From Paraburkholderia sp. FT54 (GTDB taxonomy: Bacteria; Pseudomonadota; Gammaproteobacteria; Burkholderiales; Burkholderiaceae): 64,000 nt of DNA. The notes beneath the pieces are model-generated. The model did no database searches and was not told the origin of the DNA. It worked only from the letters and a program-made list of their open reading frames with translations. Numbering within the stretch: position 1 is the first letter of the stretch; every line of letters starts with the position of its first letter. Positions 1-8,341 of this stretch are shown piece after piece. Location: NCBI RefSeq assembly GCF_031585635.1, contig NZ_CP134195.1, positions 3,100,001 to 3,164,000 on the forward strand, in the 5' to 3' direction. The position numbers and the translations under genes were made by a program.

Positions 1-284
1 GCACTGAAACGCTCATACGCGCCGACGTTGCCGAAGCCGAGCGACAGGCGCCCCGCGATCGGGCGCAGACCGGCGGCCAGGAGCGCGTCGACCGCGATCG
101 CGCCGCTCACTTCATTGCCGTGGGTCAGCGCGAGGATCATCACGTGCGTGCCTGGCTTGCCGCTGTCGAACGTGTGCAGATAGTCGATGCCGGCATTACC
201 GGCGCGCCAGCGCGAGATGTCGGGGAAGGTGACTTCGATCGGATAGGCCGGCAGCGCGGCGCGGATGGCTTCAAGCGTAGTCAT
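1..284 (-). CDS. AstE/AspA-like succinylglutamate desuccinylase/aspartoacylase family protein (partial)
   Basis: The first 94 residues are present; the C-terminus lies beyond the left edge. Residues 52-60 read 'ALTHGNEVS', the HxxE zinc-binding motif (His55, Glu58) of the M14-related desuccinylase/aspartoacylase family, which hydrolyses N-acyl amino acids. It starts at ATG 284 (MTTLEAIRAAL), with only a weak ribosome binding site. It lies downstream of the broken MFS gene and the LysR gene on the same strand, so the three may once have formed one catabolic unit for an acylated or carboxylic substrate. The exact substrate cannot be told from the fragment. Confidence 0.75.
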   Translation of the reverse strand, partial: MTTLEAIRAALPAYPIEVTFPDISRWRAGNAGIDYLHTFDSGKPGTHVMILALTHGNEVSGAIAVDALLAAGLRPIAGRLSLGFGNVGAYERFS

Positions 285-350
285 GTCGGGATAGCTCAAC
301 AGGGTGTTCGGAAAAGACGGCGCCAGCATGCGCCGCCGCCGGAATCGGGT

Positions 351-1618
351 TCAGGCCTCGGTTACGCGCGTGGCCGTCGCGGTCGTCGCGACAGCGCCCC
401 GCATCCGGCGCCCGAGCCAGATCACTGACGTGATGCCGAGGACGGCCGTCGCCATCACGTAGAAACTCGGCGCGAGCTTGCTGTGGGCCGCGTCGATCAG
501 CCAGGTCACGATCAACGGAGCGAAGCCGTCGAACAGCGTCACCGAGAAGTTGTAAGACAGCGCGAGGCTCGCCGCGATAAGCAGGCCGACGAACGCTTGC
601 ACCGCGAGCAGCGTCTCCACTGTCGGATAGCGGTTCAACAGCACGAACAGCGGCCACGTCGTCCCGCAACGAGAATCAGCGCGCATAGCATCACACGAAT
701 GCGACCGAAACGGTCTGACAGATGCCCGACGACCGGCGCCTCGACCATCAGCGTCACGCCGGTGACGACCGCACCGAGGAACGACGACGTCGCCGGGATA
801 TTCAGCTGCTTGACCGCGTAGGTCGGCATATAGAGCTTGTGCACGTAGTTGAAGGCCGTGGCGGCCGCGACCACGCCTGCGCCGAGCAGCATGTTCGCGC
901 GATCGCGGACGAATACATCGCGCAGCGGCGATTTCGCACGCCCTTTCTCGCCGAGGCGCCGGAAATCGGCCGGCTCGGCAACGTTGCGGCGGATGTACAG
1001 TCCGACCGAGCCGATCAGCAGCCCGACCGAGAATGCGACGCCTCAGCCCCACGAGTGCAGCTGGTCGGGTGTCAGCAACAGGCTCAGCAGCGCGGACACG
1101 CCAGCCGCGAGCACGGTCGCGAGACCCTGCGTCGACATCTGCCAGCTCGCGAAGAAGCCGCGATGCTTTGCATCGGACTGCTCGACCATGAACGCGGTCG
1201 CGGCGCCAAACTCGCCGCCCGTCGAGAAACCCTGCAGCATCCGCGCGACGATGATCACGAGTGGCGACGCGATGCCGATCTGCGCGTACGTCGGCGCGAA
1301 CGCGATCATCGCGGTGCCGAGCATCATCAGCCCAATCGACACGGTGAGCGACGCTTTGCGGCCCGCGCGATCCGCATAGTTGCCGAGCACGATCGAACCG
1401 AGCGGACGCGTGACGAACGAGATGCCGAACGTACCGACCGACAGCAGCAACGACGTCGCCGCATCTTGTGTTGGGAAAAACAGCTGGCCGATCACGATCG
1501 CGAAGTAGCCGTAGATCAGCAGGTCGTAGAATTCGAGCGCGTTGCCGATGCTCGCGGCGCATATCTCGCGCCACGGGTTGTGGGAGGCCGGCGTCCCGGC
1601 GCGCGTGTTGCGAGTCAT
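351..1618 (-). pseudogene. Broken MFS transporter of the metabolite:H+ symporter (MHS) type
   Basis: Reading from ATG 1618 gives a typical MHS-family N-terminus ('SIGNALEFYDLLIYGYFA', later 'DRAGRKASLTVSIG' and 'ARMLQGFSTGGEFGA'). The frame meets a TGA at about 1043-1045, straight after 'QLHSWG', where relatives continue with a tryptophan. Beyond this stop the same frame keeps family sequence ('GLYIRRNVAEPADFRRLGEKG', 'VVGHLSDRFGR') down to about 660. There it loses one base and the C-terminal helices continue in another frame ('PLFVLLNRYPTVETLL' to the stop at 351). One nonsense change and one frameshift make a full-length 12-helix carrier unlikely. Homologues carry shikimate, citrate, proline/betaine or similar organic acids. 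Sequencing error could explain one lesion, less easily both. Confidence 0.85.
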
Positions 1619-1801
1619 GCCCTGGTTCCTCTGTTAGCGTTGTTGTAAATATTTTGAAGGACGGCAGATACCGAACGGACGCCCGTTCGACCCAGTCCAG
1701 CGCGGAGTGTAGGCAACGCAAAATGTCCGTTCGTGCCATTTCGGCACCGAAACGTGCCGATTGGCGTTCGGGTGGATCGAAGGCGGAGCGTCACTTACGC
1801 T

Positions 1802-2719
1802 TCAGGCCGCCGGCGCGCCGCGGTCGACGCGAGCGGGTGCTGTACGCCAGATCGCATCCAGCACGGGACGCGGATCGTTCCGACGCCGATACAGCGCGAT
1901 GTCGAAGCCGATCTGCCAGTCGGGGCCACCGACGATCGCGAGCTCGCCGCGCCGCACTTCGTCGGCGACGAGCCGCTTCGGCAGCCATGCGAGCCCGAGC
2001 CCACGCCGCGCCATCGCGAGGATCGCCTCGTACGAATCGGCCTGGTATACGGGCCGCAACACCGGACGGTTCTGCATTTCAGCGAGGTGCCGCGCGAGGA
2101 CCGCCCGCAATGCCAGCGTGCGCGCGAACGCGAGCCACGGCACGGGCTCCTGGCCGGCCGGCAGCCGGTAGCGCAAACTGCCGCGGCCATCGAACGCGCT
2201 GACGGGCACGAGCACCTCACGCGCGACGGACAGCCAGTCGAAGCGATCGCGATCGATCAGGAGCCGCGTATGAGGACTCGAATAGACTATCAGCATGTCG
2301 GCGTCGCCGGCGGTCAGCTGCAGGATCGCTTCCTCCGCGCCGCCCGTCGACAGCGTCGCCGAGAAGAAGCCCGCGCGCGCGACCATCTCGTCGTACCAGT
2401 TGGGAAAAAACGTCGCCGCGAGCGTTCGGCCGGTCGCGATCCGGAGATTGTTCTCGCGCACCGGAGCCGTTTCCTGCAACTGGGTGCGCGCGCCGTGCAG
2501 CATGTCGAGCGCGTTCGAGGCCGTGTCGAGCAATACTGCGCCGGCTGCCGTCAGTTCGAACGGCTTTGTGCACGCAATCAGCCGCGTGCCGACCCATTCC
2601 TCGAGCGACCGGATGCGGCGGCCGAATGCAGGGTGCGTGACGAAGCGGTTCTCCGCCGCGCGCGTGAAGCTGCGCGTGCGCGCGAGTTCAACGAAGTCTT
2701 CGAGCCATTTCAGTTGCAT
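1802..2719 (-). CDS. LysR-family transcriptional regulator
   Basis: This 305-residue protein has an N-terminal winged helix-turn-helix (about residues 1-60: 'FVELARTRSFTRAAENRFV', then 'RRIRSLEEWVGTRL') and a C-terminal effector-binding domain (about 90-300). Its length is normal for the family. It starts at ATG 2719. It lies upstream of and parallel to the broken MFS carrier and the AstE-like hydrolase, so it probably controlled that transport/catabolism set. The cognate ligand is unknown. It appears intact although its neighbour is broken. Confidence 0.9.
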   Translation of the reverse strand: MQLKWLEDFVELARTRSFTRAAENRFVTHPAFGRRIRSLEEWVGTRLIACTKPFELTAAGAVLLDTASNALDMLHGARTQLQETAPVRENNLRIATGRTLAATFFPNWYDEMVARAGFFSATLSTGGAEEAILQLTAGDADMLIVYSSPHTRLLIDRDRFDWLSVAREVLVPVSAFDGRGSLRYRLPAGQEPVPWLAFARTLALRAVLARHLAEMQNRPVLRPVYQADSYEAILAMARRGLGLAWLPKRLVADEVRRGELAIVGGPDWQIGFDIALYRRRNDPRPVLDAIWRTAPARVDRGAPAA

Positions 2720-2937
2720 GGCTTTGCTCCTGGGTAGGATGGGCAGCGAAACCGTGGTTCGCTTGTTAGGATGTTTGGACGCGCCCGTCGGCCAACTTGG
2801 CGTAAGCGTTGCGCCGATGCGGATTTTCGCGAACTTACATTTCTCCGCAGCCGTTTGACGTCCGGTAGGTAGAAGTGCTGCGTTTGCGGCACGTCAATCA
2901 CATAGCTCCGCATCGACGTGATGCCCGGCCCAGCACG

Positions 2938-3298
2938 TCAGATCGTGCACTTCTTCGCTTTCAGGGCGCTCGCGCGCGCCCCGGTGACAATATAAGCGCA
3001 GCCGTCGGGTTTGGCCGTGATGACGGCGACTTTTCTCGACAACGATGTCGTGCTCCCAGCAGTGACCAAAGTCGTACTCCGCACCGCGCGCGTTCGACTT
3101 GCACCAGACGTCTGGAATTCCCGGAGGTACATTTCTGGCAACCACGCGCGTGTCGTCGTGCGCGCGAGGAGCTGCGACGCTGACCAGGTAGGTCAGCAGT
3201 TCGGCGCGCGCCTTCCACAGACGGTCGAAATGTGCGCCGCGACACGGATCAGGGTTCCCCACCTGTGACCGGAAGACTCGAAGGAGGCTCAGCGGCAC
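2938..3298 (-). pseudogene. Frameshifted remnant of a plasmid pRiA4b ORF-3-like protein
   Basis: One minus frame contains 'YDFGHCWEHDIVVEK' (about 3076-3032), the hallmark of the PRiA4b ORF-3-like family (usually YDFGDxWEHxIxxEK). That frame then turns into unrelated sequence. The expected continuation, including a 'C-x-x-G-A-R-A' segment ('GCAYIVTGARASAL'), is found directly downstream in a neighbouring frame (about 3033-2962). The N-terminal and C-terminal parts of the family are not recognisable. It is therefore a decayed fragment. It sits just beyond the 3' end of the integrase gene, which fits an old mobile element. Family assignment is by motif memory. Confidence 0.6.
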
Positions 3299-3384
3299 TG
3301 TTTCGCTGGCGACGTGATGGACTGGACTCGCAGCACGGCCGGCACGAATCCGGCGGCCCGGCCAGGGTGCCGCCGCAGGGCGAC

Positions 3385-4395
3385 CTAATCAAGGCGCGCC
3401 GCCAGTTCAGCGGCCGTTTCGTCGTAGTAGATCATGAGCGACTGAATGTCGCGATGGCCGATCATCTTCGCCAACGCCAGTACGTTAAGCTTGCGCGACA
3501 GCCGTGTCATAGCCTCGTGTCGGGAGTCGTGGAAATTCAAATCGGCGAATTGAGGCTTCTCCTTCATCACCTTCGCGCGAACCTTCCGCCAGAGCGCATC
3601 GACGCTAGCCTGCGCGATCGGGAAGCAGCGCGGCTCGTCTTTCACGTGCGGTAACCGTTCGAACAGCGCCATTGCACGGGCGGAGAGCGGTACGTCGCGC
3701 GCGTCGCCGTTCTTCGACTTCGGGATGTGGACATAGCGATCCGCCAGATGCAGATTCGCGCGCGTCGTGGCGACAATCTCACCCTGACGCATCCCCGTCT
3801 CGATCGCAATCAGGAACGCGATCGCAGCGTATTGCTGCGTCGTCCTGATCTCGCCATCGTCCGTCAAGCCGAGCGCCGCCGTCATCACCGTTGCCTCTTC
3901 ATCGGATACACGCCGCCGTCGGGGCGGTGGATCCTTCGGGCGCTTCACCTCATGCATGGGGTTTGTGTGGATCCACTTCCACTCATTGCGCGCTGCCTCG
4001 AAGACGGCGGAGAGCAGATTCAGGTCTCGGTTGACGGTTGAATTCTTGACGACCTTCAGTCGCGCGTCCCGCCACTCGGCGATCTGTTCGGGCTTCACAT
4101 TGCGCACCAACACGCCGACGAAATCCATCTCCTCTTTGAAAAAGGCGATGCGCGTCTTGTTCCACTCGTGCTTACTCATCGTCGGCGAGACCTTATCCAG
4201 GTATTCGTCCATGGTATCGGCCAGGGTCTTCTGAACCTTCGAGTATGAGCGACGTCGACCCGCGTCGATTTCAGCCTCGAGCTGGGTTGCCCAGGACACG
4301 GCTTCAGCTTTGGTGTCGAACGTGCGCGATTCGCGGATCCCCGCCTTTGCTACTTCTACGCGCCATGTCGCGCCTCGCTTCCTGTAACTTGCCAT
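3385..4395 (-). CDS. Tyrosine recombinase (phage-type integrase)
   Basis: This 336-residue protein catalyses site-specific recombination through a covalent tyrosine intermediate. The catalytic set is visible: Arg203 ('ETGMRQGE'), His289-x-x-Arg292 ('FHDSRHE'), His314 ('MIGHRD') and Tyr323/324 ('IYYDE'). Residues 1-50 form an arm-binding-like N-terminus ('MASYRKRGATWRVEV') and residues 55-150 a core-binding SAM-like domain. ATG 4395 is preferred over a longer reading to 4506, because a GGGGAA ribosome site precedes it and the family motif starts there. No excisionase or phage genes accompany it. A tandem TTGGCGTAAA repeat lies just upstream. It is probably a leftover integrase of a small, degraded island. 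Confidence 0.92.
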   Translation of the reverse strand: MASYRKRGATWRVEVAKAGIRESRTFDTKAEAVSWATQLEAEIDAGRRRSYSKVQKTLADTMDEYLDKVSPTMSKHEWNKTRIAFFKEEMDFVGVLVRNVKPEQIAEWRDARLKVVKNSTVNRDLNLLSAVFEAARNEWKWIHTNPMHEVKRPKDPPPRRRRVSDEEATVMTAALGLTDDGEIRTTQQYAAIAFLIAIETGMRQGEIVATTRANLHLADRYVHIPKSKNGDARDVPLSARAMALFERLPHVKDEPRCFPIAQASVDALWRKVRAKVMKEKPQFADLNFHDSRHEAMTRLSRKLNVLALAKMIGHRDIQSLMIYYDETAAELAARLD

Positions 4396-4406
4396 GCCAT
4401 TCCCCG

Positions 4407-4427
4407 TTGGCGTAAATTTGGCGTAAA
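4407..4427. repeat. Tandem TTGGCGTAAA repeat upstream of the integrase
   Basis: TTGGCGTAAA occurs at 4407-4416 and again at 4418-4427, one helical turn (11 bp) apart, directly before the integrase start. A third near-copy, TTGGCGTAA, is at 2797-2805 on the other side of the gene. Such iterons could be integrase arm-binding sites or an autoregulatory operator. This role is an inference. Confidence 0.5.
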
Positions 4428-4551
4428 GGATACAGGAAAGTTGGTGAATTCCGGAGGATGTTGGAATCGAATCCGTATCACACGACCACCGTGAAATGCC
4501 TGTCATTAAAGGCTTTGGAGACCTTTTATATTTTTTGATGTGGTTTGGCGA

Positions 4552-4582
4552 GCGCGGCGTCGATTCCTGTCAGGGGGACCAA
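4552..4582 (+). other. tRNA-3'-end-like sequence, possible attachment-site relic
   Basis: The stretch contains 'GTCGATTCC' followed 8-10 bases later by 'GGGGGACCA', resembling a T-loop and a CCA-ended acceptor strand. It is closely followed by an intrinsic terminator (4619-4649). No 5' acceptor partner, D-arm or anticodon arm is found upstream, and the T-stem is poor. It is not a functional tRNA. It may be the attB-type 3' end of a tRNA left by integration. The assignment is weak. Confidence 0.25.
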
Positions 4583-4618
4583 GTAGATTCCCAGCAGCAC
4601 CCAAGTTTGCGTAGATAA

Positions 4619-4649
4619 GCCCCGTAAGCCTAGCGCTGCGGGGCTTTTT
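4619..4649 (+). terminator. Intrinsic terminator
   Basis: GCCCCG (4619-4624) pairs with CGGGGC (4639-4644) and is followed by five T residues. No plus-strand gene precedes it except the tRNA-like relic. Confidence 0.65.
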
Positions 4650-4759
4650 GTTGCCCGTCAATCGTCTACCGCTGCCAAGCGATTCATCCGCTCACGGCGG
4701 ACCCGAGATGACAGGTGCCCCCCCCGCGCCGGGCGCGTCGCCCTAGCAGACGTCACCCT

Positions 4760-5068
4760 TCAGGGACGAGGCGATTCTTCGCGACCTCCTTCAACATCAG
4801 GAAGGGAATAAACGGCGGTGTTGCCCGAGTGCATGCAGTCGATAAACGTGTGCGCTCGCTTCTCAGCGTATCTGAAGGCATCTTGCTCAGATATGAATTC
4901 CAGTTGCTCTGGAAAACTGGCCACCTTTTGTGCAGGTTGATTCGATGCACAGATAGTCCAGGACACCCTGTATCGGCGTCCGACATTGTGCAAACACAAA
5001 GTCTTCCCGGTCGTAACCTGAACGTCGATTCTGAACCCGCGATACGGAGCATAAGACTGGCAAGGCAT
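4760..5068 (-). CDS. Small conserved-type hypothetical protein
   Basis: A protein of about 102 residues starts at ATG 5068 ('MPCQSYAPYRGFRIDVQV') behind a strong AGGGGAG site. It contains a 'YRVSWTI' strand and an 'EQDAFRYAEKRAHTFIDC' helix. The alternating strand/helix pattern suggests a single alpha/beta domain. I recall similar small proteins in Burkholderia but cannot name a function. The tail after 'FIDC' looks non-homologous, so the 3' end may be altered. It stands alone on its strand, upstream of the integrase. Confidence 0.6.
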   Translation of the reverse strand: MPCQSYAPYRGFRIDVQVTTGKTLCLHNVGRRYRVSWTICASNQPAQKVASFPEQLEFISEQDAFRYAEKRAHTFIDCMHSGNTAVYSLPDVEGGREESPRP

Positions 5069-5583
5069 GATCACTCCCCTGACGCGATGGGTTCGCGTGC
5101 GCAGCCAATACGCGCAACCGCCATGCCCCAGTGCGAATCGCCAGGGAAACTACCATCCCGGCTCAGAAAAGCTGAGCAAAAAAAAGCCGCAGGCAATGCT
5201 GCGGCTCAAAACACACACACCGCGCACGGGGCGCTGGCGTGAAACGCTATCTTACATATGCCTGTCGACAAATATAACCAGGGATTTCGTATGATGTATT
5301 CACCAGCTGGCGACGAGACCTCGCTCTGCCCTGCGGTCAAGACCGGCAATCGTGCTCCACTGTCAAAGCCATGCACGAACGCATTGAAAGATGTACTCGG
5401 CGCCGTGGCATCGTTTCAGTCCCCCACACACGTCTGGGCGAATTCGGCGGTTGATATCCAATGCGGTGAGGAGAAAAACTGACATCTGCACGTTGCCAGC
5501 CGATTACCAACGGGACATTGCTACTCCGGACCAAGCGCAGAGCGATGTCTGATCGCGATCTCGACGCATCGAGCGGGGATTCG
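5069..5583. other. Intergenic stretch with one terminator, no convincing gene
   Basis: Short open frames here lack ribosome sites and family features. The only clear element is the minus-strand terminator at 5178-5206. Confidence 0.5.
5178..5206 (-). terminator. Intrinsic terminator for the 5584-5802 gene
   Basis: AGCCGCAG (5185-5192) pairs with CTGCGGCT (5199-5206). Read on the minus strand, the hairpin is followed by a run of eight T residues. Confidence 0.75.
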
Positions 5584-5802
5584 CTACTGCTCGATATACA
5601 TCCGCCATTCCGGGAACTGTTCGAAGAAACTTTGGCTTACGTAGATCTGGTACAGGACCGGTGAGTCACTGTTAGCCATGGCCCCGACCTCGCTCAATAC
5701 GGTCAGTCCCGGATCAATGCCGGTGACGCTCGCCCACGCCGTCAGATCGTCCGGCAGGTCGGCAGCTTCCTCACGCGGCACACGCAATTTGATCGGTTTC
5801 AT
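5584..5802 (-). CDS. Small acidic hypothetical protein
   Basis: This 72-residue protein starts at ATG 5802 with a GGAGAG site seven bases upstream. The sequence begins 'MKPIKLRVPREEAADLP' and ends 'FFEQFPEWRMYIEQ'. No recognised domain, signal peptide or membrane segment is seen. It is followed on its strand by a terminator at 5178-5206. It lies in the accessory tract next to the integrase. Function is unknown. Confidence 0.55.
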   Translation of the reverse strand: MKPIKLRVPREEAADLPDDLTAWASVTGIDPGLTVLSEVGAMANSDSPVLYQIYVSQSFFEQFPEWRMYIEQ

Positions 5803-6002
5803 GGGCTCTCCGACAAATGGTGAAGGGCATCTGACGAAATATCATAAAGAAGCGGTGTGGCCGTGTCAGCAGCGCTTGCGTGCCGGTGTTTTTTCACGAG
5901 GTGACCTGTTCACGCTGCCGCCTTGAACCCAAAGCGGCTATCTGGGTCGATTGCGACGCGACGGTCAGATACAGGGGCAAGTGGCCTCTTCGATGCGCGC
6001 AT

Positions 6003-7040
6003 TCAATAGGATATGTTTCGTCCCTTCGAGCCGAGCCCTCGAAGCTTTGTCACCGCGGCACGCAGCGGCGCGGTGATTCGCCAGGATGTCGACGACTCGA
6101 GCGCCCTGATCGTCGAATTCCTTGATGCGATTTCCTCTTGCATCACTGCAACCTTGTTTCGCATCTCCGCGAGGGCCTTCTCAGCCTCAGCGAGTCGCTC
6201 AGCGGTTTCAGCCGTGTCGGCCGACTCTGTAGTCTCGGTCGTGCTCGCCGCCTTCGTCGTATCCACCGGCGCACTGTAGAACTCTTCGGTCGTGAGTTCC
6301 ACCCGAGGAGGTTCCTTGCGTAGAACAATGATCATTTCTCCGCCGGTTTCTCCGCGCGCAGGCACAAAATCGACGAGATTGAATTCCACGAAACCCATCT
6401 TCAGAATCGGCTTCAGGACCTTGGACACGATCGTGCCGCTCTCAAAAACGTGGCTGTGAATGCCCACATGCGGAGGCGCCTTGAGCTTCTGCCGGATACG
6501 GTTCATATCCAGCTTGTCGGCCACGTGCATCGGCTTGTTGACGAATGCTTCGTCGTAATAGATCTCGCATTCGATTTGATGTTCGCGCGGGATTTCCTCG
6601 ACACCCGCAAGATACTCGGCCACGAAATGGCTCAGCGCCGTGTCCTGTCTATATTTGTCGAAACTGAACTTCTTGTCGGGCAGGGCAAGAAACAGAATTC
6701 CGCCGGGCTGCATCATGTCGCACAGATCGGACAGCCATTGAATCATGTTGGGCGCGTGTTCCATCACATGATTCGCGATAAGGTAGTCGAACTTATCGCT
6801 GACGTAGTCTCCGTATCGATTCGAATGAACCACGTAATCGATTTCCGGTATGTCGATGATCATGTCCGGGTGCGTGCACTCCCGAATCAGTTGCTCCTTG
6901 TCTTTCCAATCCAGATACCGCACGTCCGCTTCCGACTTGAAGACGGTCGGCTGATCGTACGGCCCTATCTCGAGGCCGACTCCCGATAGATCGGTGTGTT
7001 TCAGAAGATGTCCACGGCGCAGCGTCGTAACCAGATTCAT
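6003..7040 (-). CDS. SAM-dependent methyltransferase with C-terminal coiled coil (surface-glycan type)
   Basis: This 345-residue protein carries a class I methyltransferase fold: 'GVGLEIGPYDQPTVF' (about 20-35, SAM site), 'FDYLIANHVMEHAPN' (about 83-97) and 'MQPGGILFLALPDKK' (about 110-124). After about residue 255 comes a Thr/Glu/Ala-rich linker, then a coiled coil. It ends with 'SSTSWRITAPLR', a tail often seen on O-antigen and capsule glycosyltransferases and methyltransferases. It probably O-methylates a polysaccharide at the inner membrane. The acyltransferase gene lies 106 bases upstream on the same strand, so the two may modify the same glycan. Confidence 0.85.
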   Translation of the reverse strand: MNLVTTLRRGHLLKHTDLSGVGLEIGPYDQPTVFKSEADVRYLDWKDKEQLIRECTHPDMIIDIPEIDYVVHSNRYGDYVSDKFDYLIANHVMEHAPNMIQWLSDLCDMMQPGGILFLALPDKKFSFDKYRQDTALSHFVAEYLAGVEEIPREHQIECEIYYDEAFVNKPMHVADKLDMNRIRQKLKAPPHVGIHSHVFESGTIVSKVLKPILKMGFVEFNLVDFVPARGETGGEMIIVLRKEPPRVELTTEEFYSAPVDTTKAASTTETTESADTAETAERLAEAEKALAEMRNKVAVMQEEIASRNSTIRALESSTSWRITAPLRAAVTKLRGLGSKGRNISY

Positions 7041-7146
7041 GAACTACCCCTCGGCGTTAGGACCGGCAACAGTGCAAATTAGCACGTCTTGCACGGCCGC
7101 CGGACAAATCAATTGGCTGCTGACTCTCTCTTGCCGCGGCTCCGCC

Positions 7147-8220
7147 TCAGGCTATCGCCGCGTTTCGCCGCCACGGAACCCGCAATCGCATCGCCGGCTT
7201 TTCGATGACAAACCAAGAGAACAAGGTCAGCGCCATTGATGTGACAAATGTGATCGTCACCATGGCGATATGCGGGTGAGAGAATCCACCGAAATATGCG
7301 CCCATCGTTTCATGCCCGCCGTAAAGCATCGACTGCACGACGACGTAGTGCCATAAGTAAAAGCCATACGAAACGCGACCCAGCCCGGCCAGCGGGGCGA
7401 TATTGAGCAGCCGCGCCAACGTGGAGTGCTGATCGGTCACGACCTTCGCAATAATGAGCGCTGCCGCCAACGGCGTAAGCGGGTAACCCAACGCCCGCAT
7501 CGAAAACTCGAGGCCGGTTTCGCTCAGCATCCCGAAACACAGATAGGCGGCGGCAACCGGCCAGAGCTTGCCGGCCCAAGCCGTCCGCTGGCGAGGCATC
7601 ACCGCCAGCAACGCACCCATCAGGAGACCGTCGGAGTGGGTATCGAAGCCACAATAAATACGGGCCGCCGGAAGGTGATGCGACATGAGAAACGAACGCC
7701 AGCCGATCACCGCAACTGCAAGAAGTGCGACCGCGAGCAAAACGCGACGTGGCCAAAATTTCAACATCCCCAACAGGATCAGCGGCCAGACGAGGTAAAA
7801 CTGTTCCTCGATCGCGAGCGTCCACGTATGTCCCGTGAGATGCGCATCGTAGATGCCAAACGCGCGCACCCAGTTCATCACGTAGAAGAAAGCTGGCCAC
7901 ACTTCGAACCCCGCTCTCAAAGGAGAGGGAAATATCTGACAATAGAGCGTCACGCCGGCGAGCATCAGCAATAAGGCCGGGTAAAGTCGCCGCGCGCGCC
8001 GCCAATAAAACGCCGGCAAATCGATCCGGCCGGTACGCAGGCGCTCCGCGACCAGCAGGCTCGTGATCAGGTAGCCGCTCAAAACGAAAAATACATCCAC
8101 GCCCACATACCCGCCCCCGACGACGCCTGCCAGACCGGTATGCGCAAGAAATACCGCTATGACGGAGAGCGCGCGTAAGCCGTCGAGGCCGGCAATTCGA
8201 GTGTGCTGAGGTTGATTCAT
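7147..8220 (-). CDS. Acyltransferase 3 (OafA/YrhL-like) family membrane protein
   Basis: This 357-residue polytopic inner-membrane protein begins with the family signature 'GLDGLRALSVIAVFLAHTG' (about residues 11-29) and continues with 'FFVLSGYLITSLL' and 'FYWRRARRLYPALL'. About ten hydrophobic helices follow, ending in 'VIEKPAMRLRVPWRR'. Family members move acetyl or other acyl groups onto periplasmic glycans such as O-antigen, capsule or oligosaccharides. No periplasmic SGNH domain is fused here. It lies directly upstream of the glycan-type methyltransferase on the same strand. Confidence 0.88.
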   Translation of the reverse strand: MNQPQHTRIAGLDGLRALSVIAVFLAHTGLAGVVGGGYVGVDVFFVLSGYLITSLLVAERLRTGRIDLPAFYWRRARRLYPALLLMLAGVTLYCQIFPSPLRAGFEVWPAFFYVMNWVRAFGIYDAHLTGHTWTLAIEEQFYLVWPLILLGMLKFWPRRVLLAVALLAVAVIGWRSFLMSHHLPAARIYCGFDTHSDGLLMGALLAVMPRQRTAWAGKLWPVAAAYLCFGMLSETGLEFSMRALGYPLTPLAAALIIAKVVTDQHSTLARLLNIAPLAGLGRVSYGFYLWHYVVVQSMLYGGHETMGAYFGGFSHPHIAMVTITFVTSMALTLFSWFVIEKPAMRLRVPWRRNAAIA

Positions 8221-8341
8221 GCCTATTTCGAGGACGCGTGGCGAATATGCCCCTACGCGGACACGTAGCCGACAAGTTCTGGAGATGTTTGGTACGGATC
8301 AGGCTGCAACAAGTTCAACAATCTCGCTCACGGAAAAACGA

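Noticed and set aside
4501..4600. Functional tRNA gene upstream of the integrase
   Set aside because: Only a T-loop/CCA-like end is visible; no matching acceptor 5' strand, D-arm or anticodon arm could be found.
5258..5482. Plus-strand 74-codon frame as a gene
   Set aside because: No ribosome site, no domain, mixed codon use; treated as intergenic.
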